From the NCBI RefSeq assembly GCF_002086485.1, contig NZ_MVHF01000006.1, positions 1 through 64,000 of the forward strand: a stretch of DNA of 64,000 nt. Reading direction: 5' to 3'. The stretch comes from Mycobacterium aquaticum (GTDB lineage Bacteria > Actinomycetota > Actinomycetes > Mycobacteriales > Mycobacteriaceae). Every line of letters begins with the position of its first letter. Within the stretch, counting starts at the first letter, position 1. A program made the translations under genes and the position numbers. Positions 35,489 through 44,640 of this stretch are shown here, piece by piece. Under the pieces are notes generated by a model. The model did no database searches, had not been told where the DNA came from, and saw only the letters and a list, made by a program, of their open reading frames with translations.

Positions 35489-36771
35489 TAGAAGAAAGTG
35501 TGGATGACATCGACGATGCGTGGGTTCGGCGCGTCGGCATCGTCGATGACGGGGATCAGCCGCCATTTATCAAAGGCGCCGCATGGATCCGAGAGTCCCA
35601 GCCTCATCGTGGTGCCGATCCCGACGGCGTCAACGGCGTCGGCGGGTAGCTGCACATAGGTGTGCTGGGAGTCGAGGGTGGTTACGATGGCGTCGGAAAG
35701 AGCTCCCGAGTCGGTCCCCACTATCCGTTGCGGCACAGGCAGTCCCTCATCGAACGGGAGATCTCGCTTGCCCGCGTCGAGCAGCGCCAGGCCCGGCTCG
35801 GGCCGCGACACCGTACTCGCCCACACGTGCATGGCCGAGCGCAGCGGGCGCTCGGCACGCCCGGACGCTAGCGGTGAGATACCTGCGTAGAACCCGTCAT
35901 CGTGGATGACGTATGCGCCGCACCGCAACACCAGCGACGTATTCGATTGGCGGGCAACGCCTGCGAGCCGGTCGACGACGATGTCCTGGAATGCGCTGCC
36001 GCCTGCCGTCACGATCGGGTCCGTCTCGTAGACCCCGTCAGCGGTGATCCGGTTGTGTAGTTCGGCCAGCCGATCGAGGTAGCCACAGACCGCGGCCAGC
36101 CCGGCGGGACCACGGTCGTGACTGAGCGAGCCTTCATAGCCGCCCACCCCCGCGAGTGTCAACCGCGCGGAACGCCGGACCGCGGACGCGACCGCCAGCG
36201 CCGGTACAGCCGAACGTGCACCGGTGCGCCCGCCCACGGCGCCGAGCTCGACAATCACCCGGATGCGGCGTTGAGACCCATTGGATTCCAGCGCGCGGTC
36301 CATCAGCTCGACGGTCTGTACATCATCGGCCCAGCAGTAGAATTCAAACGACGGATCCGCGTGCAGTTCCGCCGCGAGCCACGCCAACGTCATCGGGTTG
36401 ACGACGGCGTTCGCCAGCATGATCCTGGCCACCCCGAACGCCCGGGCCAGTTGCACCTGCCATGGAGTTCCGACCGTGATCCCCCATGCTCCGGCATCGA
36501 GCTGGCGAGCCCAGATCTGCGGCGCCATCGTCGTCTTACCGTGCGGCGCCAGTGAAACACCCGCCGTTTCGGCCCATCCGGCCTCCACGGCCACGTTCGA
36601 CGCAAGTGCCCTGCGGTCGACAGTGAGTACGGGGGTGGACATGTGATCGAGCGTGGATTCGCACAACAGGAAGTCGCGAACGGTTGTGCCCCACGCATCA
36701 GGGGGAAAGCCCTTGTGCTGCGGACCGAGCACGGTGTCATCGAGCGCGGAAAGCGCCTTCCTGTCGATCAC
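35488..36771 (-). CDS. DSD1-family PLP enzyme (D-serine/D-threonine dehydratase-aldolase type), copy A
   Basis: The protein has 427 residues from GTG 36771 (MIDRKALSALDD), with GGCAGG upstream; the longer frame is spurious. Alanine-racemase-like N-domain with the PLP lysine in APHGKTTMAP (about 80) and the D-serine-dehydratase C-domain (MHVWASTVSRPEPGLALLDAGKRD, DSQHTYVQL). The metal motif, normally His-x-Cys in D-serine dehydratase, reads DPC in LGLSDPCGAFDKW, so the His is replaced by Asp. It removes ammonia from, or cleaves, beta-hydroxy-D-amino acids. Starts an operon with the D-aminoacylase. A second copy is at 46643. Confidence 0.88.
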   Translation of the reverse strand: MIDRKALSALDDTVLGPQHKGFPPDAWGTTVRDFLLCESTLDHMSTPVLTVDRRALASNVAVEAGWAETAGVSLAPHGKTTMAPQIWARQLDAGAWGITVGTPWQVQLARAFGVARIMLANAVVNPMTLAWLAAELHADPSFEFYCWADDVQTVELMDRALESNGSQRRIRVIVELGAVGGRTGARSAVPALAVASAVRRSARLTLAGVGGYEGSLSHDRGPAGLAAVCGYLDRLAELHNRITADGVYETDPIVTAGGSAFQDIVVDRLAGVARQSNTSLVLRCGAYVIHDDGFYAGISPLASGRAERPLRSAMHVWASTVSRPEPGLALLDAGKRDLPFDEGLPVPQRIVGTDSGALSDAIVTTLDSQHTYVQLPADAVDAVGIGTTMRLGLSDPCGAFDKWRLIPVIDDADAPNPRIVDVIHTFF

Positions 36772-37264
36772 CTCGCCTGCCTTTCTTTCCGAATTTGGCA
36801 ACAGATATCGCGTTGTGTAGTAACCGCCCCTATTCAGCACGCGACACTGTCGGCGAAACCACCTACGCATCACCGTTACTGCGCTGCCTGACATCACGCA
36901 AGCTGCGGTCGGCCGACTGCAACCTCGCCTGATCGAGCAGATCACGGCAGCCCATACCCGGTCACTGATCGCTGTAAGGACGCCCGCGTGCTGTCGCGAA
37001 CCAATACTCACCCGATCGAACCTCGTTGGCGCAGATAGGCGCGGTGACCGTACGGCCGATCGATGCCCGCATCGCCAGCGGGGCATCCCGCACCGGACAT
37101 TGTCGACCGGTCACCACGCCGAACGATGAAAAGCATTACCTGGCAGGCGAATTTACCTCCTCACGCCGCCGCAGCGATCAATCGAAATCCTCGACGGTTA
37201 GCGTGACATCAACGTTGACTGTGCCTCATTGACATCAACAGCCCTGCCCGTCGGCTGACAGGCG
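36772..37264. other. 493-bp gap with repeats between the DSD1-like and SDR genes
   Basis: No gene seen. Close to the SDR 3' end, TGACATCAAC occurs twice in the same direction (37204-37213 and 37230-37239), and the first copy overlaps the palindrome TCAACGTTGA (37209-37218). These look like a regulator site, although they lie about 430 bp from the DSD1-like gene start. The remainder shows only short shadow frames. Confidence 0.45.
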
Positions 37265-38044
37265 TTAGTCGCTGTCGCCAAACTGACGCGAGAGAAGTCC
37301 TCCGTCGACTACGACAGTAGTACCGGCAACGTGGGCCGCCTCGTCGGATGCGACGAAGGCGTATACGTTGGCGATCTCTTCCAGCGTCGCCATCCTGCCG
37401 ATTGGGACACGTGCGTGTACTGATTTCAGGGGTGCATCGCCGACGTCGGCGCCGCCCTCAGCTGCAAGATCGGTAGGGGCCAGGCCAGGAGCAACGCCGG
37501 CGACCCGAATGCCCAGAGGTGCAAGGTCGAGTGCCATCGCCTGAGTCAGCATGACCACCGCACCCTTGGATGCATCGTAAGTCGACGAATTCCTTTCGGC
37601 GACGAATCCGTTTGTGGAAGACCCGTTGATGATGACGCCGCCTCGTCCGTGTTCAATCATTTTCCGCGCAGCGGCTTGCCCAATTAAAAATGGAGCCCGA
37701 GCGTTGACTGCGATCGTCAGGTCCCAGTCGGACAGAGTTTGCTTGAGGAAATGTTTGAGGCGGATGATTCCAGCGTTGTTAACCACAATATCAAGCCCGC
37801 CGAGCGCAGCGTCTGCCTCTTCTACACCTCTCTGACACTCTTCCGGCAGAGACAAATCCGCGACCACGGGATGCACGTCGCCTAGCGGCGCAAGCTCACT
37901 GGCCGTTAGTGATACGCGGTCCGCTACGACATCCAAGACAGCGATGCGCGCGCCTTCCAGGAGGAACTTCTGTGCGATCGCTTTACCGATACCGCGCCCG
38001 CCGCCGGTTATCAGAGCGGATTTGTTGGCCAGACGTCCTGTCAC
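37265..38044 (-). CDS. SDR-family oxidoreductase, probable sugar/alcohol dehydrogenase
   Basis: The protein has 259 residues from GTG 38044. TGGGRGIG (about 13-20), Asp after beta-2 (AVLDVVAD) pointing to NAD, NNAGI (about 89), GSSTNG with the catalytic Ser, YDASKG (about 153-158) and VDGGLLSR at the end. This is the FabG/glucose-dehydrogenase-like branch of SDRs that commonly oxidises sugars or hydroxy acids. It lies between the APC permease and the DSD1-like gene on the same strand. The motif ATTGAAACGATCC, shared with the IclR promoter, lies 105 bp upstream. Confidence 0.87.
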   Translation of the reverse strand: MTGRLANKSALITGGGRGIGKAIAQKFLLEGARIAVLDVVADRVSLTASELAPLGDVHPVVADLSLPEECQRGVEEADAALGGLDIVVNNAGIIRLKHFLKQTLSDWDLTIAVNARAPFLIGQAAARKMIEHGRGGVIINGSSTNGFVAERNSSTYDASKGAVVMLTQAMALDLAPLGIRVAGVAPGLAPTDLAAEGGADVGDAPLKSVHARVPIGRMATLEEIANVYAFVASDEAAHVAGTTVVVDGGLLSRQFGDSD

Positions 38045-38148
38045 TATTACTTCTTCCTTTCAACCGCGACCGAGGTAGTCGCTCTACGCTCTGTCATGCC
38101 TCGTCTTGAACTCTTGAGGCCCAGCGTTCTGATGTATCAGTTGCCACA

Positions 38149-38161
38149 ATTGAAACGATCC
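38149..38161. promoter_or_regulatory. Candidate IclR-type operator upstream of the SDR gene
   Basis: ATTGAAACGATCC is exactly repeated at 40132-40144, upstream of the iclR-like gene. It lies in the 229-bp gap between the APC permease and the SDR gene. TTCAAATTG follows at 38167-38175, forming a loose inverted partner to CAATTGAA. Assignment to the IclR regulator is inference. Confidence 0.5.
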
Positions 38162-38273
38162 TTCATTCAAATTGCGGTAATCCACGGTGTGGACATCGGC
38201 GATGATCGTGACGGCTCGGCGTGCGCTGCACTGTGGCCAGGATGCGCCCGCTCACGCCTGGTGGCATGCCGGA

Positions 38274-39806
38274 TCACAGGGAGGTCGTCCCGGCACCTAG
38301 CTCACTGCGGCCAGAACCAGCCGAAGCCGCCGCCTCGGCGATCATCTGAGCCTCGAGGAATTCCTCGTGTATCTCTTTGGGGCCGAACGGCCAGGTGTGC
38401 TCGGCCGCGGCCCAGACCAGGTAGGCGACGACACCCAGGGCAATCCAGGCTAACGACCATTCGATGGGATGCACCCCTGGCGACGCTTTGTCGGCGAATC
38501 CGTACACGATGCCCCAGGCGACGAGCGCGATGATGCTCGGCAGAGGGTACAGCCACATCTTGTACGGGCGCTTGAGCTGGGGCTGGCGTCGGCGGAGCAC
38601 TGTGAGTGCCGCGATCTGGGCGGCTGCCTGCACAATGACCATCACAGTGGTCAGCAAGCCGATGAGCACGGTCAGCGGCGGGGTCGTCGAACTGTCGCCA
38701 AGATGGCGACTCACAATGAAACCAAACGCGGTGATCGCAACCATCGTCACCAAACTGAACTGGGGAAAGCGGCCTTTGCGGTTCAGACGCGCGTACCGGC
38801 TGAAGAACAACCGGTCGTTCGCAGCGTCATAGGGCACCCTCGACCCGCCGAGCAGTCCAGTAAGCACTGAGGCGAACGAAGCTATCAGGATCAGAACGGT
38901 AACTATGCTGGCAGCCGTTTTGCCCCACGCTTGCTGTAGGACGACCGCGGCCACCGACTGCGACGCGGGGTTGTTCGGGTCGATCATGTCGCGCCACGGG
39001 ACGACGCCGAGAATACCGATCTGCATCAATAAGTAGATGGCCATCACGCAGATAACGGAGTAGAGGATGCTGCGCGGCAGCACCCTTCCGGGGTCCTTTA
39101 CTTCGGCCCCCAAGTAGGAGCTGGTGTTGTAGCCGAGGTAGTCGTAGATACCGACGATCAGGCCGAGCCCGAGACCGGCCCAAAAGCTACTACTGCCCAG
39201 CGAGAATGCATGCACGGGATAGGCGAACGCGAGGCTGCTGTGGAAGTGGGAGAACGCGGCGACGATCACAGATAGCACACTGACGATCATCACGGACCAC
39301 AGCACCACGGTCAGCTTGCCAATCGACTCGATCCGACGCCAGAGCAGCACTGCCACGGCCACGCACATGGCCAAGCCGACGATATCGCCGTCGGTTTGCG
39401 TCATCGAAGGCCATAGATAAGTGAGATACTGAACGAAACCTGTTACGCCAGTGGACATAATGAGTGGGATAAACACGATCGCGGTCCACACGAACATGAA
39501 CGGCATCAGCCGGCCGGTCCGGTATTGAAACGCTTCGCGCAGGTAGACGTAAGTGCCACCGGCGCCGGGCATCGCAGCCCCAAGTTCCGCCCAGACCAGG
39601 CCGTCGCAGATCGCGAGGATCGCACCCACGATCCAGCCAAGAATCGCCTGTGGCCCGCCGAACACGCCGACCATGAGCGGAATCGTGATGAACGGTCCGG
39701 TACCGACCATTTGGCTCATGTTGATCGCGGTCGCCTGCAGGATGCCGATCCTGCGGGCGAAACCACGGACAGCGGTCGGTTCGGACGTCTCATTGTTGAT
39801 AGTCAC
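38274..39806 (-). CDS. APC-superfamily amino acid permease
   Basis: The protein has 510 residues from GTG 39806, with GGAGGATG upstream. About 12 membrane segments. N-terminal ATAINMSQMVGTGPFITIPLMVG (about 29-51) is the substrate/Na-site helix of the APC fold; GGTYVYLREAFQ (about 84-95) and DYLGYNTSSYLGAEVKDPGRVLPRS (about 217-241) are typical of the family. It imports an amino acid or a related amine. First gene of the minus-strand run, divergent from the IclR regulator, which suggests that it brings in the inducing substrate. Confidence 0.9.
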   Translation of the reverse strand: MTINNETSEPTAVRGFARRIGILQATAINMSQMVGTGPFITIPLMVGVFGGPQAILGWIVGAILAICDGLVWAELGAAMPGAGGTYVYLREAFQYRTGRLMPFMFVWTAIVFIPLIMSTGVTGFVQYLTYLWPSMTQTDGDIVGLAMCVAVAVLLWRRIESIGKLTVVLWSVMIVSVLSVIVAAFSHFHSSLAFAYPVHAFSLGSSSFWAGLGLGLIVGIYDYLGYNTSSYLGAEVKDPGRVLPRSILYSVICVMAIYLLMQIGILGVVPWRDMIDPNNPASQSVAAVVLQQAWGKTAASIVTVLILIASFASVLTGLLGGSRVPYDAANDRLFFSRYARLNRKGRFPQFSLVTMVAITAFGFIVSRHLGDSSTTPPLTVLIGLLTTVMVIVQAAAQIAALTVLRRRQPQLKRPYKMWLYPLPSIIALVAWGIVYGFADKASPGVHPIEWSLAWIALGVVAYLVWAAAEHTWPFGPKEIHEEFLEAQMIAEAAASAGSGRSELGAGTTSL

Positions 39807-40171
39807 CGGGCATCCTCCGAGGCTGGTGCCCGCCGTTCATTTGTTGCGACGTGCGTTGTGCAGTTGGTCATCATTGACACCCTTTGTCGCTTTCTCGCCC
39901 TAGCTACTCCGCTAGCACCGGCGCAACGTGACCACCAGCACGGCATTTCACTAGATGATTCGCTCGTTTTAAGTAAATTAGGTTGGATCGTCGTTCGTTG
40001 TCAACCCTGGCGGCCGACCGATCGAAATGCCCCGCGGCCGGAAGGACCCTCGGCGCCCAGGGCGCAGCACTTCCACGCGCTGGCCGCGACAAGCCCCAGC
40101 GAGAAGGGGCCGCTCGACTGGACTCTGCTATATTGAAACGATCCAGTTCGCCAGCCAAAATGGAGTGAATC
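39807..40171. promoter_or_regulatory. Divergent promoter region APC permease/iclR
   Basis: 365 bp without a gene. The stretch 39955-39990 is AT-rich (GTTTTAAGTAAATTAGG) and probably holds the permease promoter. TATATT (40129-40134), a possible -10 box, overlaps the first bases of the shared motif ATTGAAACGATCC (40132-40144) in front of the regulator gene, so bound protein would block its own promoter. Confidence 0.5.
40132..40144. promoter_or_regulatory. Candidate autoregulatory operator of the IclR regulator
   Basis: ATTGAAACGATCC, identical to 38149-38161 and close to the reverse-strand TTGAAACAATC at 41094-41104. It is 28 bp upstream of the start codon. GTTC follows at 40146-40149, giving an imperfect GAAC/GTTC-type dyad. 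Confidence 0.5.
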
Positions 40172-40996
40172 TTGCCTTCGGATCCTGAGGAATCGGGAGA
40201 CGATTCCTCCTTAAGTGAGGCGTCAGAGCCCGTCGGCCGCGGCCGGGATTACTCTGTCCGTGCAGTCGAGCGGGTCTGCTCTATTCTCGACCTACTGCAA
40301 GAGTCGGTCGATGGCATCACGTTGATCGACGTCAGCAACGCGACCGGCTTGCCGAAGGCCTCCGCTTTCCGCTACATGTGGACGCTGGAAGCCCGCCGGT
40401 ATATCGAGCGTGAGCCCGCTTCGGGGCGTTTCCGGTTGGGCTTAGCCTTCGCGTCGATGCAGTCCCGACAGCTGGAGGTTCTCCGCGAGCGGTCCCGTCC
40501 GTGGCTGGAACAGTTGCGCGACGAATTCGGTGAGACCACCAACCTGGGCATACTCGACGGAGACGCGGTCATCTACATCGACGTCGTTGAGAGTCGTCGC
40601 GGCGTACGTCTGGCGGCAGCTCGCGGGAGCAAGGACTCGCTGCACTCAACTGCGCTGGGAAAGGCCATCGCCGCGCACCTTCCGGAATCTCGTGTGCGCG
40701 AGATTTTGCAGAGAAGTGGCATGCCGCAGCTAACAGTGAACACACTCGCGAGCGTGGACGCCTACCTGGCAGATTTGGCATGGGTCCGACATGCGGGCTA
40801 TGCCGTGGACAACGGCGAAAACGAGGTAGACGGCCGCTGCGTGGCAGTGCCGCTGCTCGGTAGCGGATTGCCCGCGGCATTGTCCGTCAGCGCTCCCTCA
40901 GCCCGCTTCCCCGTCCAGCAGGTCGAAACGGTAGCAAAGGCATTGCAAGACGCCGCGGCTAATATCGCAACTAGCCCGCCGCCCGAGCAGTCCTGA
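40172..40996 (+). CDS. IclR-family transcriptional regulator
   Basis: The protein has 274 residues from TTG 40172, with TGGAGTG 7 bp upstream. N-terminal winged helix (about 28-90: AVERVCSILDLLQES, TGLPKASAFRYMWTLEARRYIER), then the IclR effector domain (RSRPWLEQLRDEFGETTNLGILDGDAVIYIDVV, SKDSLHSTALGKAIAAHLPE, GYAVDNGENEVDGRCVAVPL). IclR proteins commonly sense small acids from sugar or aromatic catabolism. Position between the divergent permease run and the lactonase-epimerase genes makes it the likely controller of the island. Confidence 0.93.
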   Translation: MPSDPEESGDDSSLSEASEPVGRGRDYSVRAVERVCSILDLLQESVDGITLIDVSNATGLPKASAFRYMWTLEARRYIEREPASGRFRLGLAFASMQSRQLEVLRERSRPWLEQLRDEFGETTNLGILDGDAVIYIDVVESRRGVRLAAARGSKDSLHSTALGKAIAAHLPESRVREILQRSGMPQLTVNTLASVDAYLADLAWVRHAGYAVDNGENEVDGRCVAVPLLGSGLPAALSVSAPSARFPVQQVETVAKALQDAAANIATSPPPEQS

Positions 40997-41093
40997 CCTA
41001 TAGGCGCAGTGCGGAGGCAACGCCAGGCACTGCGCCGTTCGGTTACCCGCTGCGCTGCCTGCGACGCTCCAGCCAGGCAGAACCCGTGCGCCT

Positions 41094-41104
41094 GATTGTT
41101 TCAA
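41094..41104. promoter_or_regulatory. Candidate IclR-type operator upstream of the lactonase gene
   Basis: GATTGTTTCAA, which on the other strand reads TTGAAACAATC and fits TTGAAACRATC of the two other sites. It is 120 bp upstream of the SMP-30 start. A second, looser dyad (ATTGAATC...TTTCAAAT, 41203-41223) lies right at the start codon. Confidence 0.45.
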
Positions 41105-41223
41105 AGAGCCCGTTCTCTGCAGAACGATCGACAACCCGAACCCTCGCCTACGGCAGAAGCGCGGATCACAGATCGCCTCCGGCCAGCTTGATCATTTCAT
41201 CTATTGAATCTACCATTTCAAAT

Positions 41224-42123
41224 ATGACTGGAACGAGGCAGGTCGAGGAGGCGGAGCCGTTAGTTCACTGTTCCGCCGTTCTCGGTGAAGCTCCACTGTG
41301 GTGCGCTGAGAGTCGGATGCTGCTCTGGCTCGACCTTGACGACCCGGCGCTGTTCACGCTCGCATGGGATGATCCGTTGTCACTGAGGCGGCAAACGTTG
41401 CCCGTCCGGGTGTCCTGCCTGGCTCGCACCCGCGATCCGCAGCTGTTCGTGGCGGCGACTGAATGCAGCTTGGCCACCATTTCGTCGAATGGCACGCTGA
41501 TCCCTCACCACCGAATCGAGGAGCCGGGACTGGCTCAACTCAACGACGGCAAGTGCGACCCGCGTGGACGGTTCTGGGTCGGTTCGGCTGGCGTGCCTCG
41601 AGGCCGGACAAGCGGTCGTCTGCATCGGGTTAGCGCAAGTCAGACGGATGTCGTCATCGAGGGGGGCCTCGGCATGTCGAACGGCCTAGCGTGGAGCAGC
41701 GACGAAAAGCACTTCTTCCACGTCGATAGCCTCGCAGGCACTATCTGGTCCTGGTCATTCGATGCAACAACCGGCCTCATTCGGAACCGTCGCGTGTTCG
41801 CATCGATTGATCCGGCGCAGGGTCTCTTCGACGGCCTGGCCGCTGACGACGAAGGCGGCGTGTGGGTCGCTGTGTGGGGTGCCGGTGAGGTACGCCGTTA
41901 CGATTCCGCCGGTCGGCTCGATCGAATCATCGAGATCCCGACCGCCGAGGTGAGCAGCGTGGCCTTCGCAGGGCCTGACCTCGACACCCTCTGCATTACG
42001 TCGGCGGGTGGGGACGGCGGCGAGCCGCGGGCCCGCACCGGCGACGAACTGGCCGGTGGGCTGTTCGTTTACAAGCCGGGCGTGTCCGGTGTTCCTGTCG
42101 CGGCCTTCGAGAGCCAGTTGTGA
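41224..42123 (+). CDS. SMP-30/gluconolactonase-family lactonase
   Basis: The protein has 299 residues from ATG 41224, normal for the family; the longer upstream frame is unsupported. Six-bladed beta-propeller with the metal ligands in place: Glu in LGEAPLW (about 19), Asn in QLNDGKCDPRGRFWVG (about 105), Asn in GMSNGLAWS (about 153) and Asp in FDGLAADDEGGVWVAVWG (about 203). It hydrolyses a sugar lactone to the open aldonic acid. Followed after 82 bp by an aldose 1-epimerase, a pairing typical of oxidative sugar pathways. Confidence 0.92.
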   Translation: MTGTRQVEEAEPLVHCSAVLGEAPLWCAESRMLLWLDLDDPALFTLAWDDPLSLRRQTLPVRVSCLARTRDPQLFVAATECSLATISSNGTLIPHHRIEEPGLAQLNDGKCDPRGRFWVGSAGVPRGRTSGRLHRVSASQTDVVIEGGLGMSNGLAWSSDEKHFFHVDSLAGTIWSWSFDATTGLIRNRRVFASIDPAQGLFDGLAADDEGGVWVAVWGAGEVRRYDSAGRLDRIIEIPTAEVSSVAFAGPDLDTLCITSAGGDGGEPRARTGDELAGGLFVYKPGVSGVPVAAFESQL

Positions 42124-42205
42124 CGGCCCGTGGCGTGCTCCACCGTAGATGCTGGGGTAGTTCCGCTTGTCTGGTTCAGGGCCCACGGTGAGAGGCATGA
42201 GGGCT

Positions 42206-43306
42206 ATGCCCACCGTCCGCGAAGAGGTGATCGGTGACCTTGACGGCGTAGCCATCCGGCGATTTTCTCTTGCCAACTCCCGCGGCATGAGGGTACAGGT
42301 CTTGAACTACGGCGGTATCGTGCAGACTGTCGAGTTCCCCGACCGCGACGGCAACCTCTCCAACATCGTGCTGGGCTTCCGGACCTTCGAGGAGTACCGG
42401 CGCCTCAACCCCGCCCCTAATCCCCACAACCCCGAGGGCGCCAACGTGTACTTCGGAGCCTTGATCGGCCGGTACGCGAACCCACTCGCCGGCGGCAGGT
42501 TCATCCTTCGAGGCCGCGTTGTCGAGGTACCGCTGAACACTGCATGGCACGCGCTCCACGGCGGCGCCGTGGGATTTGACCAGGCGGTGTGGGACAGCGC
42601 CGTGATCTCTGACAATGCTGGTGTTGGCGTGCGGCTCGCGCACAGCAGCCCGCACGGCGAGATGGGCTTCCCCGGAAAGCTTGACGTTGTCGCCGGCTAC
42701 GTCCTCGACGAGGCCTGCAGGCTTACCCTGACGTTGGAGGCCACCACGAACGCGCCGACCGTACTGAACCTCACCAGTCACATTTACTGGAATTTGGCCG
42801 GTGAAGGATCCGGATCCTGCTACAACCAACTGCTTTCTATCAACGCCGATCACTTTCTACCCGTTGACAGTCAGGAGGCTCCGACAGGGGAGATCAGGCC
42901 GGTTGCCGACACCGTTTTCGACTTCAGTGAACCCGTGCCGATCGGCGAACGTATTCGGGTGCCCGATGAGCAGTTGCTCATCGGGCACGGATATGACCAC
43001 AACTGGGTGCTGCGACAGACTGATCCGCCGTCCGTGATTCAAGCCGCTCGAGTCATTGATCCGTCCAGCGGTCGCTCCCTGACCATTCGGACAACTCAAC
43101 CGGGCCTCCAGTTCTACACAGGCAACATGCTGCAGGGCACACTGGCGGGCAGTGGCGGCAGCCTATACCGGCAGGGCGACGGATTCGCGCTCGAAACACA
43201 GCACTACCCGGACTCTCCAAATCATCCGACTTTTCCCACCACCGAGCTCGATCCGGGCGATATCTACCGGCATATCACGGTCTTTGAGCTCACGAACGAC
43301 GACTGA
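42206..43306 (+). CDS. Aldose 1-epimerase (galactose mutarotase family)
   Basis: The protein has 366 residues from ATG 42206, with AGAGG 10 bp upstream; ATG 42197 is possible. Conserved parts: GRYANPLAGGRF (about 90-101), HALHGG with the first catalytic His (about 115), NLTSHIYWNLAG with the second His (about 194), and the general-base Glu in GFALETQHYPDSPNHP (about 330). Interconverts alpha and beta anomers of aldoses. Directly downstream of the lactonase, where it would provide the beta anomer for a pyranose dehydrogenase. Confidence 0.93.
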   Translation: MPTVREEVIGDLDGVAIRRFSLANSRGMRVQVLNYGGIVQTVEFPDRDGNLSNIVLGFRTFEEYRRLNPAPNPHNPEGANVYFGALIGRYANPLAGGRFILRGRVVEVPLNTAWHALHGGAVGFDQAVWDSAVISDNAGVGVRLAHSSPHGEMGFPGKLDVVAGYVLDEACRLTLTLEATTNAPTVLNLTSHIYWNLAGEGSGSCYNQLLSINADHFLPVDSQEAPTGEIRPVADTVFDFSEPVPIGERIRVPDEQLLIGHGYDHNWVLRQTDPPSVIQAARVIDPSSGRSLTIRTTQPGLQFYTGNMLQGTLAGSGGSLYRQGDGFALETQHYPDSPNHPTFPTTELDPGDIYRHITVFELTNDD

Positions 43307-43799
43307 GTACGTGTTCGCCGATCTTCAGCTCGCCGCAACCCGCCACTACTAGAACAGCGCCCGGCTGGCTTGAGTCCCTCAGCGTGACTGGCGCGTCGGG
43401 TAAGACAGCCGTCGGTTGTGGCGCATGGCCGGTGCCGGGGTTCGACGACTTGGACCGCCCACTCCCCCGGATAGCACGCTGCAACCGATACGCAGATTGG
43501 ACGAATTCGGACGGGGCGTCACAAGTCGAGAGGTCTATCCGGGGGTCAACTTGGCATGTATCGCTGTTCCCCGTCAGAAAACAGAACTGTCTCGGGAACC
43601 GTTGCAGTTCTTGGTGTTTACGATTACATATCGAATGGTATCGGCTCGGACAGCCGCAACATGCGGCAGGCATGCCCGTTGTTGTTAGCAACGTCGTGGC
43701 CTCCTAGAGCTGCGATTTGCCTTCGGCTAGCGGCGATTTGCAGATCTGTGCCAGGCTCAATCCCGATGAATTCGGGCAGTTCGACAGGTCTGTGTATAC
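43307..43799. other. 493-bp gap, no gene recognised
   Basis: Short frames exist on both strands, but none resembles a known family. An AT-rich spot at 43620-43640 contains ACATATCGAATGGTATCGG, similar to ACATATCGTAATGGT at 45585-45599 near the RidA gene. The rest may be relic DNA. Confidence 0.4.
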
Positions 43800-44297
43800 A
43801 TGGAACGCGAACGAGATCTTATGCACGAGCACCTGCGCACCACCCGCCACCATGTGCTGGGTACTGTCACTGGCCTCGACGACCAGGCGCTGAGGCAACC
43901 CGTGCTGCCGACGGGATGGACCTGCCTTTCAATGCTGAGCCATCTGACCCACGATGTGGAGAATTTCTGGTTCCGCGCGGTCGTTGCGGCCGAGCCACGC
44001 ACGGTTGCCCACTATGAGCGCCAGCCTCTAGCTGGATGGCACGTTGGCACCGACGCCGATGCCCTCGCAGTCATCGACGGCTACCGACGCGCATGCGATG
44101 CGGCGGACGCCGTCATCGAGGTGACATCGCCTACGACGAGTCCGCGTTGGTGGCCGGCGGAGCAGTTCGGGGACTGGAGACTGCCTGATTTCCGCGCGGT
44201 CATGCTGCACGTCATCATTGAGACCGCTACCCATGCGGGGCATCTCGATGCAGCGCGCGAACTCCTGGACGGCGGCACCTGGCTCATCCTCGAATGA
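43800..44297 (+). CDS. DinB/DUF664-family protein
   Basis: The protein has 165 residues. Four-helix DinB-like fold: WTCLSMLSHLTHDVENFWFRAVV (about 40-62) and MLHVIIETATHAGHLDAARELLDG (about 136-159). His residues in SHLTHD and in THAGHLD are spaced to form the family's metal site. Related actinobacterial proteins use mycothiol or bacillithiol as a cofactor in detoxification. No ribosome site is obvious before the ATG. Its place in the island is unexplained; no neighbour is tightly spaced. Confidence 0.8.
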   Translation: MERERDLMHEHLRTTRHHVLGTVTGLDDQALRQPVLPTGWTCLSMLSHLTHDVENFWFRAVVAAEPRTVAHYERQPLAGWHVGTDADALAVIDGYRRACDAADAVIEVTSPTTSPRWWPAEQFGDWRLPDFRAVMLHVIIETATHAGHLDAARELLDGGTWLILE

Positions 44298-44379
44298 CTC
44301 GCCACAGTGAAAATCGTGTCGGCTCACATTTGCGTTTACTCAGCCCCAGCGACTCAGAGATTCTTGGCAAGGTCGCAAG

Positions 44380-44640
44380 TTGTGGATGGCCGCCGAGCCG
44401 CCGCTTACAATTCTGATACTCGGCCAGCTGGACTGTGCGCCATGGCAATACGGGCTCGCGTTCGCAGTACCGTGCCTCGGCAGGCTCATAGGATCACGGG
44501 TTGCTGGGCGTGGCGTCGCCGCAATCAGGGCATTCCCTCTGGCCCGTGTTCTGTCCGGGTGGTCCATCACCGACCGTGCCCAGATCGCGCTCACAGCTGC
44601 GCTGTGCGCCATGAGTTGTATCCGACCAGTCGTAAGGACT
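44380..44640 (+). pseudogene. Relic of an MFS transporter gene
   Basis: One frame reads LTILILGQLDCAPWQYGLAF, then AVPCLGRLIGSRVAGRGVA, and after a jump FPLARVLSGWSITDRAQIAL. These two pieces match separate parts of actinobacterial MFS transporters (the APWQYGLAF...GSRLARPLVA segment and the later ARTLSAWSVT...IA segment), with the region between them missing. There is no start, the protein is far too short and no 3' part follows. Family call is from memory of the motifs. Confidence 0.55.

Noticed and set aside
43290..43691. 133-codon minus-strand frame in the gap after the epimerase
   Set aside because: Cys/Arg-rich composition with no recognisable motif and no ribosome site.
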